Source: Pannonibacter phragmitetus DSM 14782
GTDB taxonomy: Bacteria; Pseudomonadota; Alphaproteobacteria; Rhizobiales; Stappiaceae
Assembly (NCBI RefSeq): GCF_000382365.1
Contig: NZ_KB908219.1
Location: 1 to 64,000, forward strand
Direction: 5' to 3'
Length of the DNA stretch: 64,000 bases
The position numbers were made by a program, and so were the translations under genes. The notes below the pieces were generated by a model that saw only the letters and a program-made list of their open reading frames with translations, had not been told where the DNA came from and made no database searches. This document shows positions 1 through 9,300 of the stretch, piece after piece. Each line of letters begins with the position of its first letter. Position 1 is the first letter of the stretch.

Positions 1-172
1 AGCCCAGACGCTCCGGCGTCCGCTCGCTCTTCGCCGCTCCCAGCGCCTCGTCCATCTCTGCTTCCAGAACCTCCTGCATGACGGCGCGGATCACATCGCG
101 CAGGCCGTCTGGGTGCGAAAGCAGAATCTCTTTGACGCTGGCGCTGGCGGTCTTAACTTCGGTCTTGGTCAT
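1..172 (-). CDS. IS256-family transposase, N-terminal part (cut by window edge)
   Basis: Reading the minus strand from the ATG at 172 gives an open frame that runs off the window edge, starting MTKTEVKTASASVKEIL and continuing with MQEVLEAEMDEALGA and KSERTPERLG. This is the typical start of IS256/Mutator-type (DDE, Transposase_mut) transposases, in which the MDEALGA and ERxGYR stretch lies near residues 40-60. Only 57 codons are visible, so the catalytic DDE residues cannot be checked and the element may be intact or decayed. Its 5' non-coding flank continues to about 270, where the likely inverted repeat lies. Confidence 0.85.
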   Translation of the reverse strand, partial: MTKTEVKTASASVKEILLSHPDGLRDVIRAVMQEVLEAEMDEALGAAKSERTPERLG

Positions 173-270
173 GGCGGCGTTCCTTCCACGGGAAACGGTG
201 AACTTGAACAACACCAGTCTGCCATGACCGCCATCTCTCAGCGAATTTGCAGAACTCTCAGCACACTACC
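1..270 (-). mobile_element. end of an IS256-family insertion sequence
   Basis: The transposase start at 172 is followed outward by about 100 non-coding bases. Read on the minus strand, positions 270-241 give GGTAGTGTGCTGAGAGTTC followed by TGCAAATTCGC, which has the look of an IS256-family terminal inverted repeat. The exact end (about 269-270) and the target duplication cannot be verified because the other end lies outside the window. Confidence 0.6.
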
Positions 271-341
271 CGTATGGCGCGTTCAACCAGCTGCCCCTCT
301 GATTCCGCCATGCGCCACAAGCCATTGCCCCAAAACGGAAA

Positions 342-361
342 AAGGCCCCCGAAGGAGCCTT
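342..361 (-). terminator. rho-independent terminator of the small protein gene
   Basis: On the minus strand a GC-rich hairpin (AAGGCTCC, loop, GGGCCTT, one internal mismatch) is followed by TTTTTCCGTTTT. It lies about 60 bases beyond the stop codon of the gene at 420-641. Confidence 0.65.
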
Positions 362-419
362 GTCATCCCGCAGTCCGGGCGGCGGATCACTCCGCCGCGG
401 CTGCGATATGGTTTCCGTC

Positions 420-641
420 TCAGATCGCGCTGGTGAGCGAGCCCTGGCGGCGCAGTTCTTCGCGATCGTAGCCGTAAGCTGCCAGCGTGGCATCGTCCAG
501 CGACAGCAGGTAGCCGTTGACATAACGCAGGGCCTGCTTTTCGCGCGCAGCGACCATGTGGTCGAAAGCGCGGCGGATGATGCTGCGGGACGAACGGCGA
601 TCAGCGGCGATCATCGTGGAGGTAACAGTCGAAAGTGCCAT
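420..641 (-). CDS. small DUF1127-like protein of unknown function
   Basis: This gene encodes a 73-residue basic protein with no signal peptide. A good ribosome binding site (GGAGAAA, 6 bases before the ATG) and a downstream hairpin terminator support it as real. The second half reads YLLSLDDATLAAYGYDREEL, which resembles the end of DUF1127-type small proteins common in Rhizobiales (conserved Leu and Asp followed by a GYDRxEL motif). The resemblance is by eye and weak. The function is unknown. It stands alone between the insertion sequence and the aminopeptidase gene, which is on the other strand. Confidence 0.65.
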   Translation of the reverse strand: MALSTVTSTMIAADRRSSRSIIRRAFDHMVAAREKQALRYVNGYLLSLDDATLAAYGYDREELRRQGSLTSAI

Positions 642-875
642 TTGGATTTCTCCATCAATTCAGTGTGGCTAGGTTCCTCCCTCGTCACGGGTTGAATATG
701 GCCTCATCCGGCCATTCCGAAAAGACATGGAACCGCATGACTGCCTTGCGTTTATTGCATGTGCGAAAAGACTATGCCGCAGTGCGAAAGGAAACGGCTT
801 TTTAACCTTGCTGCATGTGGACGGGTGGTGCCTTTGAGATTGTCTGGCCGCTGCGGCGGGTTTAGGCTCCACTCC

Positions 876-2690
876 ATGTTCCAGACTTTTGACACCCCCA
901 CCGATCCTTCCGTTGGCCGTCCGCGGCTTCAGGCCCTTCAGGCAGAGCTTGCCCGCCGTGGCCTCGACGGTTTCCTCATCCCCCGCGCCGACGCGCACCA
1001 GGGCGAGTATGTGCCGCCTTGCGATTGCCGCCTGCAATGGCTGACCGGCTTCGGCGGCTCGGCAGGCGTGGCCGCCGTGCTGGGCGGCAAGGCTGCGATC
1101 TTCGTGGACGGCCGCTACACGCTGCAGGTGCGCGAACAGGTGGATTGCGAGGTTTTCACCCCGCTGCATCTCATCAACGAGCCGCCGGTCAAATGGATCG
1201 AGGCGAATCTTTCCAAGGGCATGAAGCTGGGTTTTGACCCGATGCTGCATACACTCAACGCAACCCGCCGCCTGCGCGAAGTATGCGCCAAGGCAGGGGC
1301 TGAACTGGTGGCAGTCGAGACGAATCCGGTTGATGCGGTCTGGGAAGACCGTCCCGAGGCGCCGCTGGGTGCTGTTTCGCTCTATCCGCTCAAGTTTGCG
1401 GGAGAGGCCGTTGCGGACAAAGCCGCCCGCATCATGGCCTCCGTCGTGGAGCGCGGCGCGGATGCGGTGGTGATCACCCAGCCCGATTCGATTGCCTGGC
1501 TTTTCAACATCCGTGGGTCTGATGTGTCCCACACGCCGCTGCCGCTGTCCTTTGCCGTGCTGAAGGCCGCGCAGCCATCCGTGCTCTTCATTGATGGGCG
1601 CAAGCTCTCCAACGAGGTCCGCAGCGAGCTTTCGGCCTATGCCGATATTGCCGAGCCGCATCAGTTCCTGTCCGCGCTGGAAAGCCTCGGCAAGGAGGGG
1701 CTGACGGTGATGGTGGACCCGGACCTTGCCGGTGAAGCCATCGCCACGAAGATCACCGGGGCCGGCGGCAAGCTGGTGGAGGCCGCCGATCCGGTGCTGC
1801 TGCCCAAGGCCATCAAGAATGCGGCCGAGATTGCAGGGGCCAAAGCGGCGCATCTGCGCGATGCGGCGGCCTATTGCCGCTTCCTGTGCTGGCTGGACGA
1901 AGAAGCGCCCAAGGGCACGCTGGATGAGATTGGCGCGGCGGAAAAGCTGGAAGCCTTCCGTGCTGCGACGGGCGTGCTGAAGGATATCTCCTTTGACACC
2001 ATCTCCGGCGCCGGGCCGAATGGGGCGATCTGCCATTACCGGGTGAACCGGGAGAGCAATCTGCCGGTCCCGCTGAACCGCCCGTTCCTGATCGATTCCG
2101 GTGGCCAGTATGAGGACGGCACCACCGATATCACCCGCACCATCGCGGTGGGGGAAATGACGGCGGAGATGAAGCGCCACTTCACGCTGGTGCTGAAGGG
2201 GCATATCGCCATCGCCACGGCCCGCTTCCCTGAAGGAACGACCGGCGCGCAGCTCGACACGCTGGCCCGCATTGCGCTCTGGCAAGCCGGGCTTGATTAT
2301 GACCACGGCACCGGCCACGGCGTCGGGGCCTATCTTTCGGTCCACGAAGGGCCGCAGCGCATTGCCAAGACGGGCAGCCAGCCGCTGAAGCCGGGCATGA
2401 TCCTCTCCAACGAGCCGGGCTATTATCCGGCCGGGGAATACGGCATCCGCATCGAGAATCTGGAACTGGTGACAGAGGCGCGGGACATTCCCGGTGGCGA
2501 GCGGCCCATGCTGGGCTTCGAGCCGCTGACACTGGCGCCCATCGACCGGCGGCTGGTGGATGTGGACCTGCTGACGGTGGCCGAGCGCAACTGGCTCAAC
2601 GCCTACCACGCCCGCGTCCGCCACGAAGTCGGCCCGCACCTCGACGGCAAGACGCGCATCTGGCTGGAGCAGGCAACGGAGCCGGTTTGA
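876..2690 (+). CDS. M24-family Xaa-Pro aminopeptidase (aminopeptidase P)
   Basis: The predicted protein has 604 residues, the length of the long (eukaryotic-like, three-domain) aminopeptidase P type. It removes an N-terminal residue preceding proline, in the cytoplasm, with two metal ions. Two creatinase-like N-terminal domains (about 20-155 and 170-320) precede the pita-bread catalytic domain. The metal ligands are recognisable: Asp in LIDSGGQYEDGTTD (about 407 and 418), His in GTGHGVG (about 480), Glu in NEPGYY (about 513) and Glu in ENLELV (about 527). I chose the ATG at 876 (MFQTFDTP) because the longer in-frame extension back to 759 has no family-like sequence. It stands alone; a repeat element follows. 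Confidence 0.92.
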   Translation: MFQTFDTPTDPSVGRPRLQALQAELARRGLDGFLIPRADAHQGEYVPPCDCRLQWLTGFGGSAGVAAVLGGKAAIFVDGRYTLQVREQVDCEVFTPLHLINEPPVKWIEANLSKGMKLGFDPMLHTLNATRRLREVCAKAGAELVAVETNPVDAVWEDRPEAPLGAVSLYPLKFAGEAVADKAARIMASVVERGADAVVITQPDSIAWLFNIRGSDVSHTPLPLSFAVLKAAQPSVLFIDGRKLSNEVRSELSAYADIAEPHQFLSALESLGKEGLTVMVDPDLAGEAIATKITGAGGKLVEAADPVLLPKAIKNAAEIAGAKAAHLRDAAAYCRFLCWLDEEAPKGTLDEIGAAEKLEAFRAATGVLKDISFDTISGAGPNGAICHYRVNRESNLPVPLNRPFLIDSGGQYEDGTTDITRTIAVGEMTAEMKRHFTLVLKGHIAIATARFPEGTTGAQLDTLARIALWQAGLDYDHGTGHGVGAYLSVHEGPQRIAKTGSQPLKPGMILSNEPGYYPAGEYGIRIENLELVTEARDIPGGERPMLGFEPLTLAPIDRRLVDVDLLTVAERNWLNAYHARVRHEVGPHLDGKTRIWLEQATEPV

Positions 2691-2729
2691 TCCGGTTTTG
2701 GAGTTTGGTGAGGAACTGACGGCTTGCTC

Positions 2730-2843
2730 AGTGTCATTCCCGCGAAGGCGGGAAACCAGTATCCCCTGTCTTGGCATTCTGGCCGCAGGGGATACTAGAT
2801 CCCGGTCTTGCCGCTTCGCGCCAAACCGGGATGACACGGGAGG
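2730..2843. repeat. dispersed palindromic intergenic repeat (copy 1)
   Basis: Two imperfect hairpins are bounded by GTCAT and ATGAC: CCCGCGAAGGCGGG near 2738-2752 and CCCGGTCTTGCC...CCAAACCGGG at 2801-2830. Bases 2798-2836 match 41055-41017 of the other strand in 38 of 39 positions, so this is one copy of a dispersed element. It fills most of the 280-base gap between the aminopeptidase and ClC genes. No coding potential is seen. Confidence 0.75.
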
Positions 2844-2971
2844 GTTTATTGGCCGCCCGGAGCACGTCCGCGCCCACTCCTCACACATTGATTCAAGCCG
2901 CTGAGATGGTGCTCAGCCGGCTTGGAAAGATGATTCCGGTGCATTCATCAACGCACTGAGAAATATGGACT

Positions 2972-4636
2972 TTACCGGTGTTCTTCTTCCGCCGCTTTAA
3001 TCAGGACCGCATTGTAATGCGCCAGCGCGTGCACGTGGAAGGCCGTGGCGACGGGCATCAGCGGGGCTGAGCGGCGCACCACGGGAAGCCGCGTCTGACC
3101 GGTTTCATCGAACCGCCTCAAGGCCTTGTCGAGCGTTTCGTCTGTGAAGAGCACGGGCATCTCCGGCGTCAGCGGGCCGGTCTCTCCGGTGTCTCCGGGG
3201 GCCAGTGGCGTCATGAAGTCATCCACCCGCACCTCCCGCACCAGCATGCGGTGCAGCCCGTCCTTGAGCGGCACGCCCCGCATTTCCAGCTGCCACTGGA
3301 AGAAGGAGCGTCCATGTACCGCCTGGGTGATGCCAGTGGCGATGGAAACACACAGCAGCAGCGCCATGGAAAGCCCATAACCGCCGGTCAGCTCGAAGAC
3401 GATCATGGTGGTCGAGACGGGGGCACCCAGCACGGAAGCCGCGACCGCGCCCATGCCGAGAATGGCATAGAGCCCGCCGCTGGAGGCCATGTCCGGCACG
3501 GCGGCGGCGGCGATGATGCCGAAGGCCCCGCCCGTCATGGCGCCCAGATAGAGCGCAGGCGAGAACACGCCGCCACCAAAGCGGGAGGCAAGGGTGATGG
3601 CAGTTGCCGCCGTTTTGGCCACCAGCAGGGCCAGCAGCAGCGTCAGGGGCAGCTGGCTCTTCAGCGCTTCATCGGTCGCCTCGTAGCCAACGCCGAGCAC
3701 ATGGGGGAACATCAGTGCTATGGCCCCCACTGCCAGCCCGCCCGTGACCGGGCGCAGCCACAGCGGCAGGGGAATGTTGCGCGCCACCCAGTCCGTGCCG
3801 GTCAAGGCGAACTGGAACAGGATGGAGACGATGGCGCAGGCAAGTCCCAGAAGCGCGAAGGCGGGGAACTCCCAGTAGGAGGTGATCTGATAGGCAGGAA
3901 TGATGAAGGCCGCCACATCACCGAACCACAGCCGGGAGAAGACGGTGCCGGTGACGGCGGCGATGGCGACAGGGGGCAGGGCGGATAGGGCGTAATGCCC
4001 GAGGATCACCTCATGGGCAAAGAGCACGCCCGCGATGGGGGCATTGAAGGAGGCGGAAACCGCGCTGGCGACACCGCAGGCCAGCAGCATGCGGCGCGAT
4101 GAGTCCGGCAGGCTGAACAGGCGGCCCAGGCTGGTGGCGATGGTCGCGCCCAGATGCACCATCGGCCCCTCGCGCCCGGCGCTGGCGCCCGAGCCGAGCG
4201 ACAGGGCGGCAATCAGTGCGGAGGACATGCCCGGCCAGAAGCGCAGGCTGCGCCCGGCGCTGGCACGGGCCTCGATCACATCGGCCACGCTGGAGGCCCG
4301 CTGCATGGGCTGGACGAAATGCAGCAGCAGCCCCACCACCAGCCCGCCGGCTGCAGGGGCCAGCATCACCACATACCAGGGTACCTGTGCAACGGCCGTC
4401 ACCACCGCCTCGCTGGACGTGCCGAGCCAGAGCATCTGGACGAGGCCGATCAGTTCGCGGAAGAAAATGGCCGCCCAGGAGACAATGGCGCCGATGAACA
4501 GGGCGAGCACCCAGATAAGCGGCGCCTTGCTGTGGCGGAAGTGCCGGACATTCAGCCGCAACTCGGCGGCGATGGCCGTGATCCCTGCTTTCAGGGGAAG
4601 CTTGAGGGAAAACAGTGGGGCGGGGCCTTTGGCCAT
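2972..4636 (-). CDS. ClC-family chloride channel or H+/Cl- antiporter
   Basis: This 554-residue membrane protein moves chloride across the inner membrane. It shows the ClC signatures: GSGASAGREGP (about residue 140) and GVFSPALYLG (about 370) with the surrounding long hydrophobic helices, roughly ten to twelve segments between residues 40 and 440. The last 110 residues are soluble and contain a weak CBS-like segment (MPVLFTDETLDKALRRF). I chose the ATG at 4636 (MAKGPAPLFSLKL); the in-frame ATG at 4687 would add 17 residues rich in Cys and Gly that do not look like the family. Whether it is a channel or an exchanger depends on the gating and proton glutamates and was not resolved. Confidence 0.9.
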   Translation of the reverse strand: MAKGPAPLFSLKLPLKAGITAIAAELRLNVRHFRHSKAPLIWVLALFIGAIVSWAAIFFRELIGLVQMLWLGTSSEAVVTAVAQVPWYVVMLAPAAGGLVVGLLLHFVQPMQRASSVADVIEARASAGRSLRFWPGMSSALIAALSLGSGASAGREGPMVHLGATIATSLGRLFSLPDSSRRMLLACGVASAVSASFNAPIAGVLFAHEVILGHYALSALPPVAIAAVTGTVFSRLWFGDVAAFIIPAYQITSYWEFPAFALLGLACAIVSILFQFALTGTDWVARNIPLPLWLRPVTGGLAVGAIALMFPHVLGVGYEATDEALKSQLPLTLLLALLVAKTAATAITLASRFGGGVFSPALYLGAMTGGAFGIIAAAAVPDMASSGGLYAILGMGAVAASVLGAPVSTTMIVFELTGGYGLSMALLLCVSIATGITQAVHGRSFFQWQLEMRGVPLKDGLHRMLVREVRVDDFMTPLAPGDTGETGPLTPEMPVLFTDETLDKALRRFDETGQTRLPVVRRSAPLMPVATAFHVHALAHYNAVLIKAAEEEHR

Positions 4637-4884
4637 GGCGTGATGCTCTCCACATCCGGGAACGCAGATGCTGCGGCCGCTGGCCACGCGTGTTCCTTCT
4701 TACCGCAATCCCGGTCAGAACTGGACCCGATTCAACGGCTTTTTGCCGGGAGGAAACAGGTGAGACAACAGAACCGGGATTTGCCCCACAAGACAGCTTT
4801 GGGTGGCGGGGCATCTTTGATAGTGTGCGCCAACACAAGAGGGCCGGAAACCAAGGTTCTCACGACAGGATGAGGAGATGCGCC

Positions 4885-6297
4885 ATGTCTCTGGCGGCCA
4901 TGCAGGTGCAGGTGAAACGCAACGAGGACGGCATCGCCGCCGTGAAGGCCGCATTGTCTGCCCGTTTTGGCGAGCGGTGCTTCACCTCCGCAGCCGTTTG
5001 CGAGCAGCATGGCCACACCACGACCTGGCTGCCGAATCAGGCGCCGGACGTTGTGGTCTTTGCGCAGACGACGGAAGAGGTGGCGGAGATTGTCCGGCTC
5101 TGTGCTCTGCACAAGGTGCCGGTCATCCCCTTCGGCACCGGTTCCTCGCTGGAAGGCCACGTGAATGCCCCCGGCGGCGGCGTCTCCATCGATCTCAGCC
5201 GCATGAACAGCATTCTGGAAGTGAATGCGGAAGATCTCGACTGCGTGGTGCAGGCCGGTGTGACGCGCTCGCAGCTGAATGCCTTTATCCGTGACACGGG
5301 CCTGTTCTTCCCCATTGATCCGGGCGCGGATGCCAGCATCGGCGGCATGGCGGCAACCCGCGCTTCGGGCACCAATGCGGTGCGCTACGGCACCATGAAG
5401 GATGTGGTGCTGGGGCTGACCGTGGTGACGGCGGATGGCCGCATCATCCGCACGGGCGGCCGGGCGCGCAAATCCTCTGCCGGTTATGACCTGACCCGGC
5501 TGTTCGTCGGTTCGGAAGGCACGCTGGGCGTGATCACGGAAGTGACGCTCCGGCTCTTCGGCCAGCCGGAAGCCATATCCGGCGGCGTCTGCCCCTTCCC
5601 GGATGTGGATTCGGCCTGCAACGCCGTGATCATGACCATCCAGTCCGGCATTCCGGTGGCGCGGATCGAGCTTCTGGACAAGATGCAGGTGCGCGCCTGC
5701 AACGCCTATTCCAAGCTGGATCTTGAGGAGACGCCGACGCTGTTCCTCGAATTCCACGGCACGGCCTCGGGCGTGAAGGAGCAGGCAGAACTGTTCGAGG
5801 CGATTGCGGCGGATTGCGGCGGCGGCACCTTCCGCTGGTCATTGCAGGCGGAGGAGCGCACCAAGCTCTGGACGGCGCGCCACAACGCCTATTTCGCGGC
5901 GCAGGGCCTGCGCCCCGGCTCCAAGGCGGTGTCAACGGATGTCTGCGTGCCCATCTCCCGCCTTGCCGAATGCGTGGCTGAGACGGTGGCCGACATCGAG
6001 CGGCGCGGGCTGCTGGCGCCCATCGTTGGCCATGTGGGCGACGGCAATTTCCACACGCTGGTGCTGGTGGATGTCAATGATCCGAAGGAGTTGGCGGAGA
6101 GTGAAGCCTTCATCGAGCAGATGAACTGGCGCGCCATCGAAATGGGCGGCACCTGCACCGGCGAGCATGGCGTGGGGCAGGGCAAGATGAAATATCTGAA
6201 AAAAGAGCATGGAGACGCACTGGATGTGATGCGTACCCTTAAAATTGCCCTTGATCCGGATAACATCATGAACCCGGGCAAGATCGTGCTCGTGTAA
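4885..6297 (+). CDS. FAD-linked oxidase, probable D-lactate dehydrogenase (cytochrome type)
   Basis: The protein has 470 residues. It carries an N-terminal FAD-binding type 4 domain (about 50-190) with IPFGTGSSLEGH and DPGADASIGGMAATRASGT, then the FAD-oxidase C-terminal domain with the metal-site motifs HVGDGNFH (about 385) and CTGEHGVGQGK (about 425). This pattern fits the GlcD/DLD family, which oxidises D-2-hydroxy acids such as D-lactate or glycolate and passes electrons to a cytochrome or quinone. No glcE or glcF partner is adjacent, which favours a single-subunit D-lactate dehydrogenase. The start at 4885 has GAGGAG seven bases upstream. The next gene begins 33 bases later and may be co-transcribed. 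Confidence 0.88.
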   Translation: MSLAAMQVQVKRNEDGIAAVKAALSARFGERCFTSAAVCEQHGHTTTWLPNQAPDVVVFAQTTEEVAEIVRLCALHKVPVIPFGTGSSLEGHVNAPGGGVSIDLSRMNSILEVNAEDLDCVVQAGVTRSQLNAFIRDTGLFFPIDPGADASIGGMAATRASGTNAVRYGTMKDVVLGLTVVTADGRIIRTGGRARKSSAGYDLTRLFVGSEGTLGVITEVTLRLFGQPEAISGGVCPFPDVDSACNAVIMTIQSGIPVARIELLDKMQVRACNAYSKLDLEETPTLFLEFHGTASGVKEQAELFEAIAADCGGGTFRWSLQAEERTKLWTARHNAYFAAQGLRPGSKAVSTDVCVPISRLAECVAETVADIERRGLLAPIVGHVGDGNFHTLVLVDVNDPKELAESEAFIEQMNWRAIEMGGTCTGEHGVGQGKMKYLKKEHGDALDVMRTLKIALDPDNIMNPGKIVLV

Positions 6298-6330
6298 CGG
6301 CAGCTTGCCGCACGCAACAGGAGAACGACG

Positions 6331-9300
6331 CTGAATTCGGTCTATATCACGGCGGGTGTGGCTATCATCCTGGCGCTGCTGGCGGCGCTGGTCGGGCCTC
6401 TCTTTGTCGACTGGACAGCGTACCGTTCGACCTTCGAGCGCTATGCCGGCGAGGCGCTGGGCCACAAGGTGACGGTGCTGGGCAAGGCCGACATGAGCCT
6501 TCTGCCCGCCCCGGCGCTCACCTTCACCGATGTGCGGGTGGGAGATGCGGAAAACCCGCTGCTGTCCGTTTCCCGTTTTCAGATGCGCGTCGAACTGCCG
6601 TCCCTGCTGAAGGGCGAAATCCGCGTCGTGGAAATGCGGCTGGACCGGCCGCAGGTGAACCTTGCGCTCGATGAGGATGGCCGCCTTGACTGGCTGATGG
6701 AGCGCAGCGAGGCGGGCCTTGCCCGGGTGGACCCGAAGAACGTCGCCTTTGACCAGATCGAGGTGAACAACGGCAGTGTGACGCTCTCCGATGCCCGCGA
6801 TGGCGGGTCGCGCAAGATCGAGAACGTGAATGTGGTGGTGAGCGCCCGCTCGCTCAACGGCCCGTTCAAGGTGGACGGCAGTCTCTCCAGCGACGGCGAG
6901 CCCATGTCTCTGCGCCTTGCCACGGGTGAGCGCCAGCCCGGCGGCGGCATCCGCATCAAGGCAGACCTGACCCCGGCACTGACGCCCGCCCAGCTGAGCG
7001 TTGACGCGCTTTTGAGCGACAAGGCCGGTGCGCCGGAGCTTGACGGCCGGTTCACGCTCGCCTCCGTTGCCTCCGATGATCCCTCCATGCAGGAGTGGCG
7101 GGTCCAGGGTGACGTGAAGGCCGGCCCGGCTGCAATCACCGTGCCTTCCTTTGAACTTCGCTATGGCCCGGACGAGCGGCATGTGACGCTGACGGGTGAG
7201 GCTAATCTCGATCTGGCGGATTCGCGCCGGTTCCTCATCAAGGCCGGTGCGCGGCAGCTGGATCTGGACCGGATGCTGGGGCAGGGCCCGCAGCAGCCTG
7301 TGGCCATCCGCACGGCAGGGCAAAGCCTTCTTTCCGGTCTTGCAGCGCTGGCACCGGACACGCTCAAGGGCGAGGTCTCGCTTGACCTTCCGGCCATTGT
7401 GGCTGGCGGCGAGGTCATTCAGGGCACGCGACTGGACCTTGAAACGGCAGCTGGCGGCTGGAAAGTGCTGCGGCTCGCAAGCCGCCTGCCGGGCCGCACA
7501 CAGGTGACCACGCAAGGGGACCTGTCCCTGCAAGGCGCGCCGTCCTACAGCGGCACGCTGGTGCTCAATTCTGCGCAGCCGGGTCTGCTGACGGGCTGGC
7601 TGCAGGGGCACAACGGGCTTGTCTTCACCGGTCTGCCGGTTGCGCTTGAAGGCAAGCTGGATGCGGGCAGCGGCGGGGTGAGCTTTGCCGTCTCGCGCCT
7701 CGATATTGACGGGGCGAAGGCCTCCGGGTCCATCGCCTACACCCATGAGCGCAACGGCAAATCCGTGTTCGCGCTCGGCCTTGAGGCGGAAAAGCTGGAT
7801 CTGGATCTTGTGTCCGGCCTGGCTCCGGCCTTTGGCGCTGATGCGCTGGGCGGGATGCTTGCCGGGGCAGAGATTGACGTGAAGCTTCACGCCCGTGAAG
7901 TGTCGATCCGGGGCATCAAGGGCAAGGCCCTGACGGTGGAAGCCGGATATGACGGCGAGCAGCTGAAGATCTCGAAACTTTCCGCCAATGATCTGGCCGG
8001 TGCGCGCATCGATGCCATCGGCACCATCCGGGATCTGACTACCGTTCCCTCGGGCTCGCTCAACGCAACGCTGGAGGCAAGCTCTCTGGCCGGGCTTTAC
8101 GCTCTGATCGAGAATGCGGCTCCGGACAGTGAATTGACCCGGCGCTTGCAGATCGGCGGTGACTATCTGGTGCCGGCCAAGCTGGACGGGCGCATTGAGG
8201 CCAAGCCCTCCGGCCAGGGCAGCGAGATGCGGCTGGTGCTGTCGGGCGAGGTCAACGGCAACAAGATTGGCTTCGACAGCCGCTTCGCCGGGCGGATGGA
8301 TGCCTGGCGCGATGGTGATGCGGCCTTGACGCTGAACATGTCCGGGCCGGAAGGCGCGCTTTTGCTGCGCCAGCTCGGCTTTGACGTTGCCTCGGAAGAG
8401 GGGCTTGGTGCGGCGGAACTGGCGCTGAAACTGAACGGACAGCCGGGCGACAGCCTTGCCCTCAGCCTCGATGCGAAGGCGGGAACGAGCCGTCTGGAAG
8501 CCGTTGGCGACATGGAACTGCCGCGCGATGGCGTGCCGCTGCGCTACACCGCCGGGGTGACGTTGAAATCGCAGGACCTTTCTCCTGCGGTGCTGATGAC
8601 CGGTCAGGTCCTGCCCGCACTGGCGGGGGATCTGACGGCGGACCTGCGGTTTGATCTGCTGGGTGAAGGCGGCAAGCTCAGCTTGAGCGACATCAAGGGC
8701 GCCATGGCCGGTGTGACCGTGGCCGGGCGCCTGACGGGGGATCTGACACCAGCCGCAGGATCGGGCCTTTACCGGATTTCCGGCGCGCTGGACCTTTCGG
8801 CCCTCGACGCCCGCCTGTTGTCGGAAGTCATGCTGGGCGCCGATCAATGGGCGCTTGCCGAGGGGAACGGCGTCTGGCCGGGGCAGGCGCTTGGAACGCC
8901 CTTTGCCGGGCACATGGATCTGGGTCTCGATCTCAAGGCCGGAAAACTGTGGCTGGATGACCTGACGGCCGTCGAGACGGTTTCCGCGAAGCTGCGGATC
9001 GTGCCGGACAGCCTGCGGCTTGAAGGACTTGAGACCCGCTATGGCGGCGGCAGCTTGAGCGGGCAGGTGGCGCTGACCCGCAATGCGGGCGAGGCGGGCT
9101 TCTCCGGTACGCTGCAACTGACCGGCGCGCAGGCCGAGAACCTTGTCTGGCAGCGCTCTGGCCGGGCCGTGGCAACCGGCACGCTGGATGTGAATGTGCA
9201 GTTTGAAACGAGTGGCCGGTCCATCGCAGCCATGGCCGCCGGGCTCAGTGGCGGCGGCACGGTGGCTCTGAAGGACGGTGAGCTGCGGGCGCTGAACCCG

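Noticed and set aside
669-2888. 739-codon open frame on the minus strand across the aminopeptidase gene
   Set aside because: It is antisense to a gene with clear catalytic motifs; high GC keeps the opposite frame open, and its product has no family-like motifs.
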